Assembly: GCA_041565695.1 (NCBI GenBank)
Contig: JBFGUI010000062.1
Span: 1-17,814 of the forward strand
Direction of reading: 5' to 3'
DNA from: Pelagibius sp041565695
Lineage (GTDB): Bacteria > Pseudomonadota > Alphaproteobacteria > Kiloniellales > Kiloniellaceae
DNA length: 17,814 nt
Positions 1-7,112 of this stretch are shown here, piece after piece; within the stretch, counting starts at the first letter, position 1, and each line of letters starts with the position of its first letter. The notes under the pieces are model-generated. The model did no database searches. It had not been told where the DNA came from and saw nothing but the letters and a program-made list of their open reading frames with translations. The position numbers and the translations under genes are program-made.

Positions 1-1174
1 GGCGGTCGAGCAGGCTGGCGCCGGTGATCCAGTCGGTGCCGCCGGGCCAGCCCTTGACGTCGGGCGGCTCGAAGAGATCCTGGCCGAGGCGCCGGCTGAG
101 CCAGGCCAGGTCCGCGTCGCGGCGCACCGGCAGGTCGAAGAGGCGCAGGCTGCCGATCACGAAGTCGATCGGCGACTTGACGAGGCGTCCACGGTTTTCC
201 GCTGCCCAGAAGGCCTCGCTGGTGAACAGCGCCGTGAGCAGCGGCCGCATCTCGTAGTCGGCCGCGCGGAAGATCTGCGCCAGGCGCGCCACCTCGGCCG
301 GGTTGGGGCTTTCCGATATGAAGTGGCGCCAGAGCTTGGTGACGAGGTGTGCTGCGGTTTCCGTGCGCGCCAGCAGCAGGTCGATGATGTCGTCGCCGTC
401 GAAGGCGCCCCGGCGGCCGAGAAAAAGCTTCTCGCCGGCGTCGTGCCAGCTTGGGCGGAACCTGAAGTCGCCGCTGTCTCGATCGACGCTCCAGCCGGTA
501 AAGGCCCGGGCGGCGGCCTTGATATCGGCTTCCGTGTAACGGCCTTCGCCGAGGGTGAAGAGCTCCAGCAGCTCGCGCGCGAAATTTTCGTTGGGCGCCT
601 GCCGGCGGCTGCGCGCGTTGTCGAGATAGAGCAGCATCGCCGGATCGCGGGCGATGGCGCGCAGCAGATCCCCGTAGTTGCCGAGCGCGTGACGGCGCAG
701 CAGCAGGTTCTGGCGGTAGAGCAGAACCGGCGCCTTCACCTTGGTGAGGCTGGAGGTGAAGTGGCCGTGCCAGAACAGCGTCATGACTTCGGCCAGGGGG
801 GTGGGGGTGTCGAGCATCTCCCGCGCCCACCAGGCCTTCAGCTCGAGCGCCTGCTCGCGCAGGGTCTCGCGCAGCGCCAGCCGCTCGGCCTCGCTCAGCC
901 GCGCCGTCCGCGGCGGCGTCCAGCCGGCTACCCAGGCCGGCGCCGGCGTGACCGGCCCGCGGGCCGCCTGGCGGGCAGCGCGGTCGAGGATGCGGGCGAT
1001 CGCCTCTTCGCGCGTCACAGCGGCCAGGGCCTCGATCTCCGCGATCTCGGCGGCAAAGCCGCTGCGCCCCAGCAGGTGGCGCGCCTCGGCCGCGCTGAGC
1101 GCGGCAGCGGCCCACGGCAGGGCCGCGGCGGCGACCGTCACAAGGCTGCAGAGCAGCAGGCGGCAGAGACGCAT
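1..1174 (-). CDS. DUF1800 family protein, exported, 3' end beyond the window
   Basis: Reading leftwards from an ATG at 1172-1174, the frame stays open to the window edge (391 residues seen). A GGGAG ribosome site lies about 9 bases before the ATG. Residues 1-26 look like a Sec signal peptide: a basic start, a Leu/Val/Ala core and a run of Ala. DUF1800 hallmarks follow in order: ARHLLGRSGF at 31-40, the FWHGHF motif at 134-139, NENFARELLELFTLGEG at 195-211, FTGW at 225-228 and VKGWPGG near 373-379. Family members are usually about 450-500 residues, so only the last part is missing. The biochemical function of DUF1800 is not established. Members are often encoded next to a DUF1501 gene, which would lie downstream, left of this window. 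The gene diverges from the one starting at 1370. Family assignment is firm; role unknown. Confidence 0.9.
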   Translation of the reverse strand, partial: MRLCRLLLCSLVTVAAAALPWAAAALSAAEARHLLGRSGFAAEIAEIEALAAVTREEAIARILDRAARQAARGPVTPAPAWVAGWTPPRTARLSEAERLALRETLREQALELKAWWAREMLDTPTPLAEVMTLFWHGHFTSSLTKVKAPVLLYRQNLLLRRHALGNYGDLLRAIARDPAMLLYLDNARSRRQAPNENFARELLELFTLGEGRYTEADIKAAARAFTGWSVDRDSGDFRFRPSWHDAGEKLFLGRRGAFDGDDIIDLLLARTETAAHLVTKLWRHFISESPNPAEVARLAQIFRAADYEMRPLLTALFTSEAFWAAENRGRLVKSPIDFVIGSLRLFDLPVRRDADLAWLSRRLGQDLFEPPDVKGWPGGTDWITGASLLDR

Positions 1175-1369
1175 CGGCAGGACTCCCGTCGCTGGTATCG
1201 CGCGGCCGGCTCTCCTATCAGTTTACGCCCGTCGCAGGGCCCTCATCCCCGCGGAGTGCCGGCCCACATCCGGCCGGCTCGGCGGTTCCAACTTACCGGA
1301 TAATGCTCTAGTCTCCAGCCGCCCTGGACCGCCGCCCGGCGGCCGGGGCCGATCTTTCGAGGAGTTGTC

Positions 1370-1963
1370 TTGATCCCGCTGCGGTTCCCGGTTTTCTGCG
1401 CCAGCCTGCTGCTGGCCCTGGCGATGGCCCTGGGGCCGGCCACCGCGCCCGCCTCAGCCCAGAAACTCGAACTCCCGCCGGCGCCCTTCAAGGTCCTGCC
1501 GGAAGGCACCCGCATGGTCTGGGAGAACATGGACACCGGCAAGCGGGTCAACGGCCTGGTCGGGCGGACCAACGGGCTCATCGTGTCGTGGATCTGGGAG
1601 AACCGCAATTTCGCGAGCTTTGCCCATATCTGCATGGACTGCGTGGCCGCCGGGGTGCCGCCCGACGGCGGGGTGCTGGGTCAGCTCTTTCCGCTGCAGG
1701 TCGGCAAGGCGGTGACCTTTACCCGGCGCTGGGCCGGCGAGGCCTGGCGCGACCGTATCGAGGTGCTGGGCACCGAGCGGGTGGCCGTGCCGGCCGGCAC
1801 CTTCGACACCTATGTCCTGCTGCGCCAGTCGGAACTGGTGGGGCGCGACTGGCGAGCCGAGCAGCGCATCTGGTACGCCCCGGAGCTGGGCTGGATCGTC
1901 AAGTTCGAGGGCTACAACACCGCCGGCGCCGGGGAGCGCTGGCAGGCCATCGAGTTCGACTGA
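1370..1963 (+). CDS. Hypothetical exported protein with a CxxC motif
   Basis: This encodes 197 residues. The start is TTG at 1370, chosen because GAGGAG (1359-1364) sits five bases upstream and the signal peptide begins at once. Residues 1-30 form a Sec signal peptide with a likely cleavage after ASA (30), so the mature protein is probably periplasmic. The mature part is rich in Trp and Gly. It contains ICMDC at residues 87-91 (Cys88 and Cys91), a possible metal or disulfide site. Near the C-terminus, VPAGTFDTYVL (140-150) followed by RIWYAPELGWIVKFE (166-180) resembles the beta-strand repeats of DUF3108/TapB-like periplasmic proteins, which is only a loose resemblance. I do not recognise a named family. 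It diverges from the DUF1800 gene and is followed by a hairpin, so it is probably transcribed alone. Confidence 0.78.
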   Translation: MIPLRFPVFCASLLLALAMALGPATAPASAQKLELPPAPFKVLPEGTRMVWENMDTGKRVNGLVGRTNGLIVSWIWENRNFASFAHICMDCVAAGVPPDGGVLGQLFPLQVGKAVTFTRRWAGEAWRDRIEVLGTERVAVPAGTFDTYVLLRQSELVGRDWRAEQRIWYAPELGWIVKFEGYNTAGAGERWQAIEFD

Positions 1964-1968
1964 GTCGG

Positions 1969-1995
1969 GCCCGCAGGCGGGCGGCTTAAGCTTTT
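1969..1995 (+). terminator. Possible terminator after the CxxC protein gene
   Basis: A perfect inverted repeat, GCCCGC-AG-GCGGGC at 1969-1982, begins six bases after the stop codon at 1961-1963. It is followed by GGCTTAAGCTTTT, whose T-run is short and set back. The position fits a transcript end between this gene and gcrA, but the very tight loop and poor T-tract make it a weak candidate. Confidence 0.35.
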
Positions 1996-2022
1996 GGGCT
2001 ACAAGGACGCTTGGCGCCGACC

Positions 2023-2078
2023 CACAGAAAACCGCAGTTTTCCACAGATTTCAGCCTGGACAGCTAGGCTTATCCGCT
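2023..2078 (+). promoter_or_regulatory. Putative gcrA control region with DnaA-box-like sites
   Basis: The sequence TTTTCCACA at 2038-2046 matches the relaxed DnaA-box consensus TTWTNCACA at every position. A second, poorer match, TTATCCGCT (2070-2078), lies 24 bases further on. The first site overlaps a perfect inverted repeat, GAAAAC-CGCA-GTTTTC (2026-2041). This stretch is the AT-rich centre of the 193-base gap before gcrA. In Caulobacter, gcrA transcription is activated by DnaA and repressed by CtrA, so a DnaA site here would make sense, but binding is inferred. I saw no convincing CtrA site (TTAA-N7-TTAA). One GANTC (GAGTC, 1962-1966) lies farther upstream. Confidence 0.45.
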
Positions 2079-2156
2079 ATATTGTGCGTGCAGTCGTCAA
2101 AGGGACGATATCTAGTATATGCCGCAAGATATATGCAATAGCGTAGAGGCCAACGC

Positions 2157-2618
2157 ATGACTTGGACTGAAGAACGGGTTGCAGAACTAATGCGGCTCTG
2201 GGAAGCAGGCCGCAGCGCCTCGGAAATCGGCCGCCTGCTGGGGGTCTCCAAGAACTCCGTCGTCGGCAAGGCCCATCGGATGAAGCTCAAGGCGCGTCCC
2301 TCGCCGATCAAGCGCGGTGGGGCGTCCCAGGCGCGCCGTCCGGCGGTCGCGGCGGTGGCGAAGCCGGCAGCACAGCCGCAGCCGGCGCCCAAGCGCGTCG
2401 AGCAGCGGCCTATCGCCGCCGCGCCGGTCCAGCGCCCGGCCAAGACCGTGGCGCGCGCCAACGGCAAGGGTCCGAACTGCCTCTGGCCGATCGGCGATCC
2501 CGGCGACCAGGACTTCCATTTCTGCGGCGAACCGGCGGTGCCCGGCAAGCCTTACTGCGACGAGCACTGCGCGCGCGCCTACATCGTGCGCAACCGCTCG
2601 GACTCCGAGGCGGCCTGA
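2157..2618 (+). CDS. gcrA: GcrA family cell-cycle regulator
   Basis: This encodes 153 residues. GcrA is a sigma70-associated transcription factor that works with adenine methylation at GANTC sites to time cell-cycle genes in Alphaproteobacteria. The N-terminal helix-turn-helix is clear: MTWTEERVAELMRLWEAG at residues 1-18, then SASEIGRLLGVSKNSVVGKAHR at 20-41. A long Ala/Pro/Arg linker (about 50-100) is followed by the conserved C-terminal region that in GcrA contacts sigma70: NCLWPIGDPGDQDFHFCGEP (107-126) and YCDEHC (133-138). Cys108, Cys123, Cys134, His137 and Cys138 could form a metal-binding cluster (inference). The ATG at 2157 is preceded by AGAGG at a suitable distance. The gene is monocistronic, ending at a strong terminator and converging on the GGT-like gene. 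The identification is very secure. Confidence 0.97.
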   Translation: MTWTEERVAELMRLWEAGRSASEIGRLLGVSKNSVVGKAHRMKLKARPSPIKRGGASQARRPAVAAVAKPAAQPQPAPKRVEQRPIAAAPVQRPAKTVARANGKGPNCLWPIGDPGDQDFHFCGEPAVPGKPYCDEHCARAYIVRNRSDSEAA

Positions 2619-2634
2619 CGCAGCCGCCCGAGCC

Positions 2635-2698
2635 GTCACGCCGGCGCTCCGGCCCCTCAGGAAGGCGGAGCGCCGCGGCGTGACGCTTTCTTTCATTT
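2635..2698 (+). terminator. Strong rho-independent terminator of gcrA
   Basis: The left arm GTCACGCCGGCGCTCCG (2635-2651) pairs with the right arm CGGAGCGCCGCGGCGTGAC (2666-2684) apart from a two-base bulge. The loop is about 14 bases. The pyrimidine tract GCTTTCTTTCATTT follows at 2685-2698. On the minus strand no T-run follows, so it should mainly stop forward transcription. Its T-tract overlaps the final codons of the convergent GGT-like gene. Confidence 0.8.
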
Positions 2699-4288
2699 GC
2701 GATCCGGGGAGATGATCAGGGCCGCGCCGCCGCGGCGCGGGTCGCCGGCTGCCGACAGATGCCCCTCGGCGCTGAGCCCCACGCCGTGCACGCCACCGAA
2801 GAACAGGTTGTGCGGCGGCCAGTCGATCGTGCGATAGCCCGCTTCCTGCAGCACTCGCGCGGCTTCCGGCGGCAGGCCGCCTTCCAGGTTGGCCACCCCG
2901 TCCTCGATATGCAGCCGCGGTGCCTCGGTCGCCGCCGCCATGTCGAGGCCGTGATCGAGCAGGTTGATGAGGACCTGCAGGACTGCCGTGCGGATGCGGT
3001 TGGAGCCGCCCGAGCCGATGGCGTAGAGCGCACCCTCGGCGCTGGTGGCGAGGCTCGGCGCCATCATTGAGGAGAGCCTGCTGTCGGTCGGCCAGTGGTG
3101 GAAACCGCCGCGGTTGAGGTCTTCCTCGCCCAGCATGTTGTTCAGCATGATGCCGCTGCCTGGCAGCAGAGTGCCGCAGCCCTCGCCGTTCGAGAGGCTC
3201 ATGGCCGCGAGATTGCCGCTGGCGTCGACCACGCTGATGTGGGTGGTCCCGCGCGAAAAGCCCGCGTGGCCCTGCACCTCTTCCTGATAGCGGGCGAGCA
3301 GCGCCGGTTCGAACAGCCGCTCCGCGGCGGCCGCCTCGGCGCTGTCGCCGGCGGCTTCTTCCAGACGCGCTTCGATGCGGGCCTTGTTGGTCAGCGACAT
3401 GACCCGGGCGAGCAGCCGCAGTTCGTCGACCGTGCCGTGGCCGAGGCGTGCCGCATTCTGTTCGGCCAGCAGCGACAGGGCGAAACCGATCAGGATGCCG
3501 CCGCAGGACGGCGGCGGATTGGTCGCGACGCGGTGCCCGCGGTAGTCGCAGATGAAGGGCCGCCGCCGCGCCACCCGGTAGGCGGCGAGATCGTCCTCTT
3601 CGAGCAGGCCGCCGCTTTCCTGGCAGAGCCGCACCAGCCGATGGGCGAGATCGCCTTCATAGAACAGCCGCGGCCCCTCGGCGGCCAGGGCCTCGAGGCT
3701 GTCGGCCAGCAGCGGCTGGTACAGCCGGTCGCCGGGCGCCTGCAGCGTGCCGGCGGCCTTGAGGAAGAGGCGGCGGGCGGCCGGTGTCGCCGTCAGGATC
3801 GGCGAGACCACCTGGAACAGGTAGCCGTCGATGGGGCGCAGTTCGACGCCCTCTCGCGCCAGGCGCACCGCCGGCCCGACGATACGGTTCACCGGCAGGC
3901 TGGCGAGATCCTGGTGAATCTCGAAAAGGCCGCGCACCGCGCCCGGCACGGCGATGGCGCCGACCCCGATATGGAACTCCTGCGTGGCGGTGCCGAAGTC
4001 GGCGAGGATCGGGTAGAAGTCGAGGTTGTCCGGGTCGCTGCGCCGCTTCGGGGTCTGGACGAAAAAATCGTAGAGCAGCGGCTCGCCGCCGGCGGGCTGT
4101 GCCAGCAGGAAGCCGCCGCCGCCCAGCGAGGCGAGCACCGGCTCCGCCGCGCAGGCGGCGCACAAGGCGGCGAGCACGGCGTCGAAGGCGTTGCCGCCCT
4201 CGGCGAGGATCTCCTCGGCCGCGGCGGCCGTGGCCGGATGGCCGCAGGCTACGGCGCCGCGCCGCTGCGTTCTCTCCGTGCTGACCAT
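2693..4288 (-). CDS. Gamma-glutamyltransferase family protein, atypical and without signal peptide
   Basis: This encodes 531 residues of the Ntn-hydrolase GGT family, which self-cleaves into two chains and acts on gamma-glutamyl or related amides. The autoprocessing site is visible as GTTHISVVDASGN (347-359), with Thr348 the expected nucleophile and new N-terminus of the small chain. Also present are the N-terminal GGNAFDAVLA (31-40), LGGGGF (55-60), SSMMAPS (406-412) and the oxyanion-type GSGGSNRIR (425-433). No signal peptide is seen, unlike periplasmic E. coli Ggt, so a cytoplasmic location is likely. The usual DxRExAP glutamate-binding segment is replaced by DFFVQTPKR (74-82), and Thr409 of E. 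coli aligns with Ser366. Substrate is therefore uncertain, and the symbol ggt would over-claim. The ATG at 4286-4288 has AGGGA about nine bases upstream. Confidence 0.9.
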   Translation of the reverse strand: MVSTERTQRRGAVACGHPATAAAAEEILAEGGNAFDAVLAALCAACAAEPVLASLGGGGFLLAQPAGGEPLLYDFFVQTPKRRSDPDNLDFYPILADFGTATQEFHIGVGAIAVPGAVRGLFEIHQDLASLPVNRIVGPAVRLAREGVELRPIDGYLFQVVSPILTATPAARRLFLKAAGTLQAPGDRLYQPLLADSLEALAAEGPRLFYEGDLAHRLVRLCQESGGLLEEDDLAAYRVARRRPFICDYRGHRVATNPPPSCGGILIGFALSLLAEQNAARLGHGTVDELRLLARVMSLTNKARIEARLEEAAGDSAEAAAAERLFEPALLARYQEEVQGHAGFSRGTTHISVVDASGNLAAMSLSNGEGCGTLLPGSGIMLNNMLGEEDLNRGGFHHWPTDSRLSSMMAPSLATSAEGALYAIGSGGSNRIRTAVLQVLINLLDHGLDMAAATEAPRLHIEDGVANLEGGLPPEAARVLQEAGYRTIDWPPHNLFFGGVHGVGLSAEGHLSAAGDPRRGGAALIISPDRK

Positions 4289-4461
4289 ATGGATCCCTGT
4301 TTCCCTGGCGAGGTCTGCGGGCCCCGTTCAGCCGCCATCCTGGCCGGGCGGGCCGATTTGCGCCAGAGAGTCGCCATTTTTGGGCGCACTTGCAACGCCT
4401 TAAGCGGCCCGCCGGTCGTTAACCAAGAAGCTAAGAAAAGCCTTAAGGCCTGGAGGCCACC

Positions 4462-5106
4462 ATGACACTTTGCGGGGAAGGGGACAGCCTGCCGGCGCGA
4501 AACCGGGCGGGCCCGACAACGAGGGACGCGGAAGCGATGAGCAGCCTTCTCGAAGAAGATTCGCCGCACAACCGCCTGCTCGGCCACTGCCTGCGGCTGG
4601 CTCTGGCCGTGGTGGTGACCGGCATTGCCGTGGTCTTCATGCTCGACGGCGAAGAGAGCCGGGGCGACCAATCCGTTCCAACCCTGAACGCCGTGACCGG
4701 CAGCGGCGGACTGGCTCCCGCCGCCGGCGGCGCGCCGGTTTCCGAACTCGTGCTGAAGGCCGGGGCGCATGGCCATTTCCTGGTCGATGCCACGGTCAAC
4801 GGCGAGACGCTGCGGTTCATGGTCGACACCGGAGCGAGCTCGATCTACCTGACGCCGGCCGATGCCGAGCGCCTCGGCTGGCCGGCGCAGCGGCTCGACT
4901 TCAGCGAGCGCTACGACACCGCGGCCGGCGAAGTGCGCGCGGCGCCCGTGACGCTGCGCTCCCTGCGCATCGGCCAGTTGGAGCTCTACGACCTGCCCGC
5001 CTCGGTCGGCGAGCAGCCCGGCAGCCTGTCGCTGCTCGGCATGACCTTCCTGAAGCGCTTCGAAAGCTACGAAGTGCGCGGCGACACGCTCATCCTTTCC
5101 TGGTAG
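4462..5106 (+). CDS. Membrane-anchored retropepsin-like aspartic protease (TIGR02281 type)
   Basis: This encodes 214 residues from an ATG at 4462, preceded five bases upstream by GGAGG (4452-4456). An alternative ATG at 4537 lacks so good a ribosome site. One membrane segment spans about residues 45-62 (LALAVVVTGIAVVFML), so the C-terminal domain probably faces the periplasm. The catalytic motif is FMVDTGASSIYL (119-130) with Asp122, followed by DAERLGW (134-140). The second hydrophobic-Gly element LLGMTFLKRF (191-200) and the terminal strand DTLILSW complete the single-lobe retropepsin fold. Such proteins act as dimers, each supplying one Asp. The matching alphaproteobacterial family is annotated as a clan AA aspartic protease of unknown substrate. 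The gene diverges from the GGT-like gene and converges on the amidase at 5135. Confidence 0.9.
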   Translation: MTLCGEGDSLPARNRAGPTTRDAEAMSSLLEEDSPHNRLLGHCLRLALAVVVTGIAVVFMLDGEESRGDQSVPTLNAVTGSGGLAPAAGGAPVSELVLKAGAHGHFLVDATVNGETLRFMVDTGASSIYLTPADAERLGWPAQRLDFSERYDTAAGEVRAAPVTLRSLRIGQLELYDLPASVGEQPGSLSLLGMTFLKRFESYEVRGDTLILSW

Positions 5107-5134
5107 GCCTGCGCAGCGGTCGTAAGCCTGGGCC

Positions 5135-6550
5135 CTAAGCTCTCAGAGTCTGCTCCAGGTCGGGCAGGATCCAGGGCGCCGCCTTCTCGAAAGCCCGCGC
5201 GGCGCGCAGTACCAGCGCGTCGTCGAAACGCGCCCCGACGATCTGCAGGCCGGCCGGCAGGCCCTTGGAGGTCAGTCCGCAGGGCAAGCTGACCGCCGGC
5301 TGCTGGGTCAGGTTGAAAGGATAGGTGAAGGGCGTCCACTGTGGCCAGCGGGTCAGGCCGCTGTCCGGCGGCACCTCTGCGCCGGCCTCAAAGGCGGGGA
5401 TCGGCAGGGTCGGCGTCACCAGCAGGTCGTAGCTCTCGTAGAAGAACTCGTTCGCCGCCTTGGCCATCGCCTCGCGCCGCGCGACCGCGTCGAAGTAGTC
5501 GAGCAGGCTGAAGCCGCGCGCCTCGGCGGCGATCTCCTGCAGGCCCGGATCCATCTCGCCGCGGGCAGCCGCGTCGAAGCGGTTCAGCAGGTTGGCAGCG
5601 CCGGCGTACCACAGCGTGCGGAAGATCGCGTCGGCCCCGCGGGTGTCGGGTTCGGCCTCGACGATCTCCGCGCCCAGGCCGGCCAGCGTCTCGACGCCCT
5701 TGGCGACGAGGGCGGCAATCTCGGGGTCGACCTGATGGCCGCCGAGGGTCGGACTGAACGCGATCTTCAGACCCGCGACACCTTCGTCGAGGCCGCTCAG
5801 GTAGTCGATGCCGGTATAGGGCAGGCGATAGGGATCGCGCGGGTCCGGCTCGGCGATCACGGTCATCAGCAGGGCCGCGTCGGTCACGCTGCGGGTCATC
5901 GGCCCGACGTTGGCCAGGGTCCCGAAGGGGCTCTGCGGATAGGCCGGAACGCGCCCGAAGGTGGGCTTCAGGGCGAAGATGCCGGTGAAGCCCGCCGGGA
6001 TGCGCACCGAGCCGCCGGCGTCCGTGCCCAGCGCCAGGGCGCCCAGACCGGCGGCGATAGCCGCCGCGGCGCCGCCGCTCGAACCGCCCGGCGTCGTGGC
6101 CGGGTTCCAGGGGTTGCGGGTGATGCCGTCGAGGGCCGAATCGGTCACGCCCTTCCAGCCGAACTCGGGCGTCGTGGTCTTGCCGAGGAAGACCGCGCCA
6201 TGATCGCGCAGGCGCGCGACGGAGGGCGCATCCTCCTCCCAGGCCTGGTCGCGCGCGATGGCTTTTGAGCCCCGCAGGGTCGGCCAGCCCCTGGTCAGCA
6301 GCACATCCTTGATCGAGGTCGGCACGCCGTCCAGCGGGCCGCGTGGGGCGCCGAGCCGCCAGCGCTCCTCCGACTGGGCGGCGGCGGCCAGGGCGCTGTC
6401 GGCGGCCACCAGGTTGAAGGCTTTGAGCCTGTCGTTGTAGCGCTCGATCCGCTTGAGCGCCGCACGGGTCGCTTCGACCGGCGAGAGTTCGCCGCCGCGG
6501 AACAGCTTCACCAGGCGGCTCGCCGTCATCAGGGCGATGTCGTCGCTCAT
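5135..6550 (-). CDS. Amidase (amidase signature family)
   Basis: This encodes 471 residues from the ATG at 6548-6550, giving MSDDIALMTASRLVKLF, the usual beginning of these enzymes. The open frame continues 64 codons upstream, but that part is Arg/Pro/Gly-rich and unlike any amidase. The Ser-cisSer-Lys triad is visible: Lys81 in PTSIKDV (77-83), Ser157 in TPGGSSGGAA (153-162) and Ser181 in GTDAGGSVRIPAG (175-187). These enzymes hydrolyse carbon-nitrogen amide bonds. The GatA-like layout does not define the substrate, and no gatB or gatC gene is nearby, so a transamidosome role is unlikely. It probably acts in the cytoplasm. The end lies 28 bases from the convergent protease gene. On the other side it diverges from the 98-residue secreted protein across about 220 bases. 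Family is firm; substrate unknown. Confidence 0.93.
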   Translation of the reverse strand: MSDDIALMTASRLVKLFRGGELSPVEATRAALKRIERYNDRLKAFNLVAADSALAAAAQSEERWRLGAPRGPLDGVPTSIKDVLLTRGWPTLRGSKAIARDQAWEEDAPSVARLRDHGAVFLGKTTTPEFGWKGVTDSALDGITRNPWNPATTPGGSSGGAAAAIAAGLGALALGTDAGGSVRIPAGFTGIFALKPTFGRVPAYPQSPFGTLANVGPMTRSVTDAALLMTVIAEPDPRDPYRLPYTGIDYLSGLDEGVAGLKIAFSPTLGGHQVDPEIAALVAKGVETLAGLGAEIVEAEPDTRGADAIFRTLWYAGAANLLNRFDAAARGEMDPGLQEIAAEARGFSLLDYFDAVARREAMAKAANEFFYESYDLLVTPTLPIPAFEAGAEVPPDSGLTRWPQWTPFTYPFNLTQQPAVSLPCGLTSKGLPAGLQIVGARFDDALVLRAARAFEKAAPWILPDLEQTLRA

Positions 6551-6771
6551 GGGGGTCGTCTGCCTCGTGGTTTCCCGAAATCGGCCGGGAGCCGCGGCCC
6601 GAAAGCGGGAATCCGCAGGGCTCCCGGGTATGTCTTCTGGCACGCTCGCGTAGTCCTGTCGAGGGCTGCGGGTCGGGCCGCCGCCGGCCGTCGCGACGCC
6701 GGCTTTGCCTTCCGGCTTGGCTTCGCGGCTTTCCGTCCCCATCTTCGGGAGGACAGCTAGGGAGCAGAACC

Positions 6772-7068
6772 ATGCGAGTCGTTAGAAAATCCCCGACCGC
6801 CGTGATCGTGCTGGCGGCAGGGCTGGCACTGGCGCCGCTGGGGCAGGTCCTGGCCCAGGATCAGGCTCCCGCCGAGCCGCGCCAGGACACGCCCGGCGAC
6901 ATGGCGCGCGAGGGGCTCGAACAGATGATGCGCGCCCTGCGCTTGCTGGTCGAGAGCATTCCGCAGTACGAATTGCCGGAGGTTCTCGAGAACGGCGACA
7001 TCATTATTCGGCGCAAGCATCCGAAAAAGACGCCCGAGGAACCGGAGTTCGACGAGACGGCGACCTGA
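6772..7068 (+). CDS. Small conserved exported protein
   Basis: This encodes 98 residues. The ATG at 6772 follows GGGAGCAG at a normal distance. Residues 1-28 form a clear Sec signal peptide (basic MRVVRK, hydrophobic core, likely cut after VLA at 28). The mature part is an acidic/proline stretch, then an amphipathic helix MAREGLEQMMRALRLLVESIP (44-64). The segment YELPEVLENGDIIIRRK (66-82) and a charged tail follow. The motif I-P-x-Y-x-x-P-E-V-L-x-N-G-D-I-I-I-R-R is, from memory, shared by short alphaproteobacterial proteins sometimes labelled AAA+ family ATPase. No Walker A or B motif is present here, so that label would be wrong. Function unknown; probably periplasmic. It lies 44 bases before the second amidase on the same strand and may share its transcript. 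Confidence 0.82.
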   Translation: MRVVRKSPTAVIVLAAGLALAPLGQVLAQDQAPAEPRQDTPGDMAREGLEQMMRALRLLVESIPQYELPEVLENGDIIIRRKHPKKTPEEPEFDETAT

Positions 7069-7112
7069 CGCAGCAGGGTGCGGAGGGCGCGCCGACGGGG
7101 GGAGAAGCGGTC

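Noticed and set aside
323..1303. Forward open frame (326 codons) opposite the DUF1800 gene
   Set aside because: The reverse strand carries the DUF1800 hallmarks in a frame open to the window edge; the forward translation is low-complexity.
3095..4465. Long forward open frame (456 codons) across the GGT-like gene
   Set aside because: It lies antisense to a gene with clear family motifs, its translation is Arg/Gly/Ala/Gln-rich with no motif, and such frames are common in GC-rich DNA.
6551..6742. N-terminal extension of the amidase at 5135-6550
   Set aside because: The extra 64 residues are unlike amidases, and the ATG at 6550 gives the normal family N-terminus.
5388..6773. Reverse open frame (461 codons) overlapping the amidase in another frame
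   Set aside because: It is Arg/Pro-rich and lacks motifs, while the overlapping frame has the full amidase triad.
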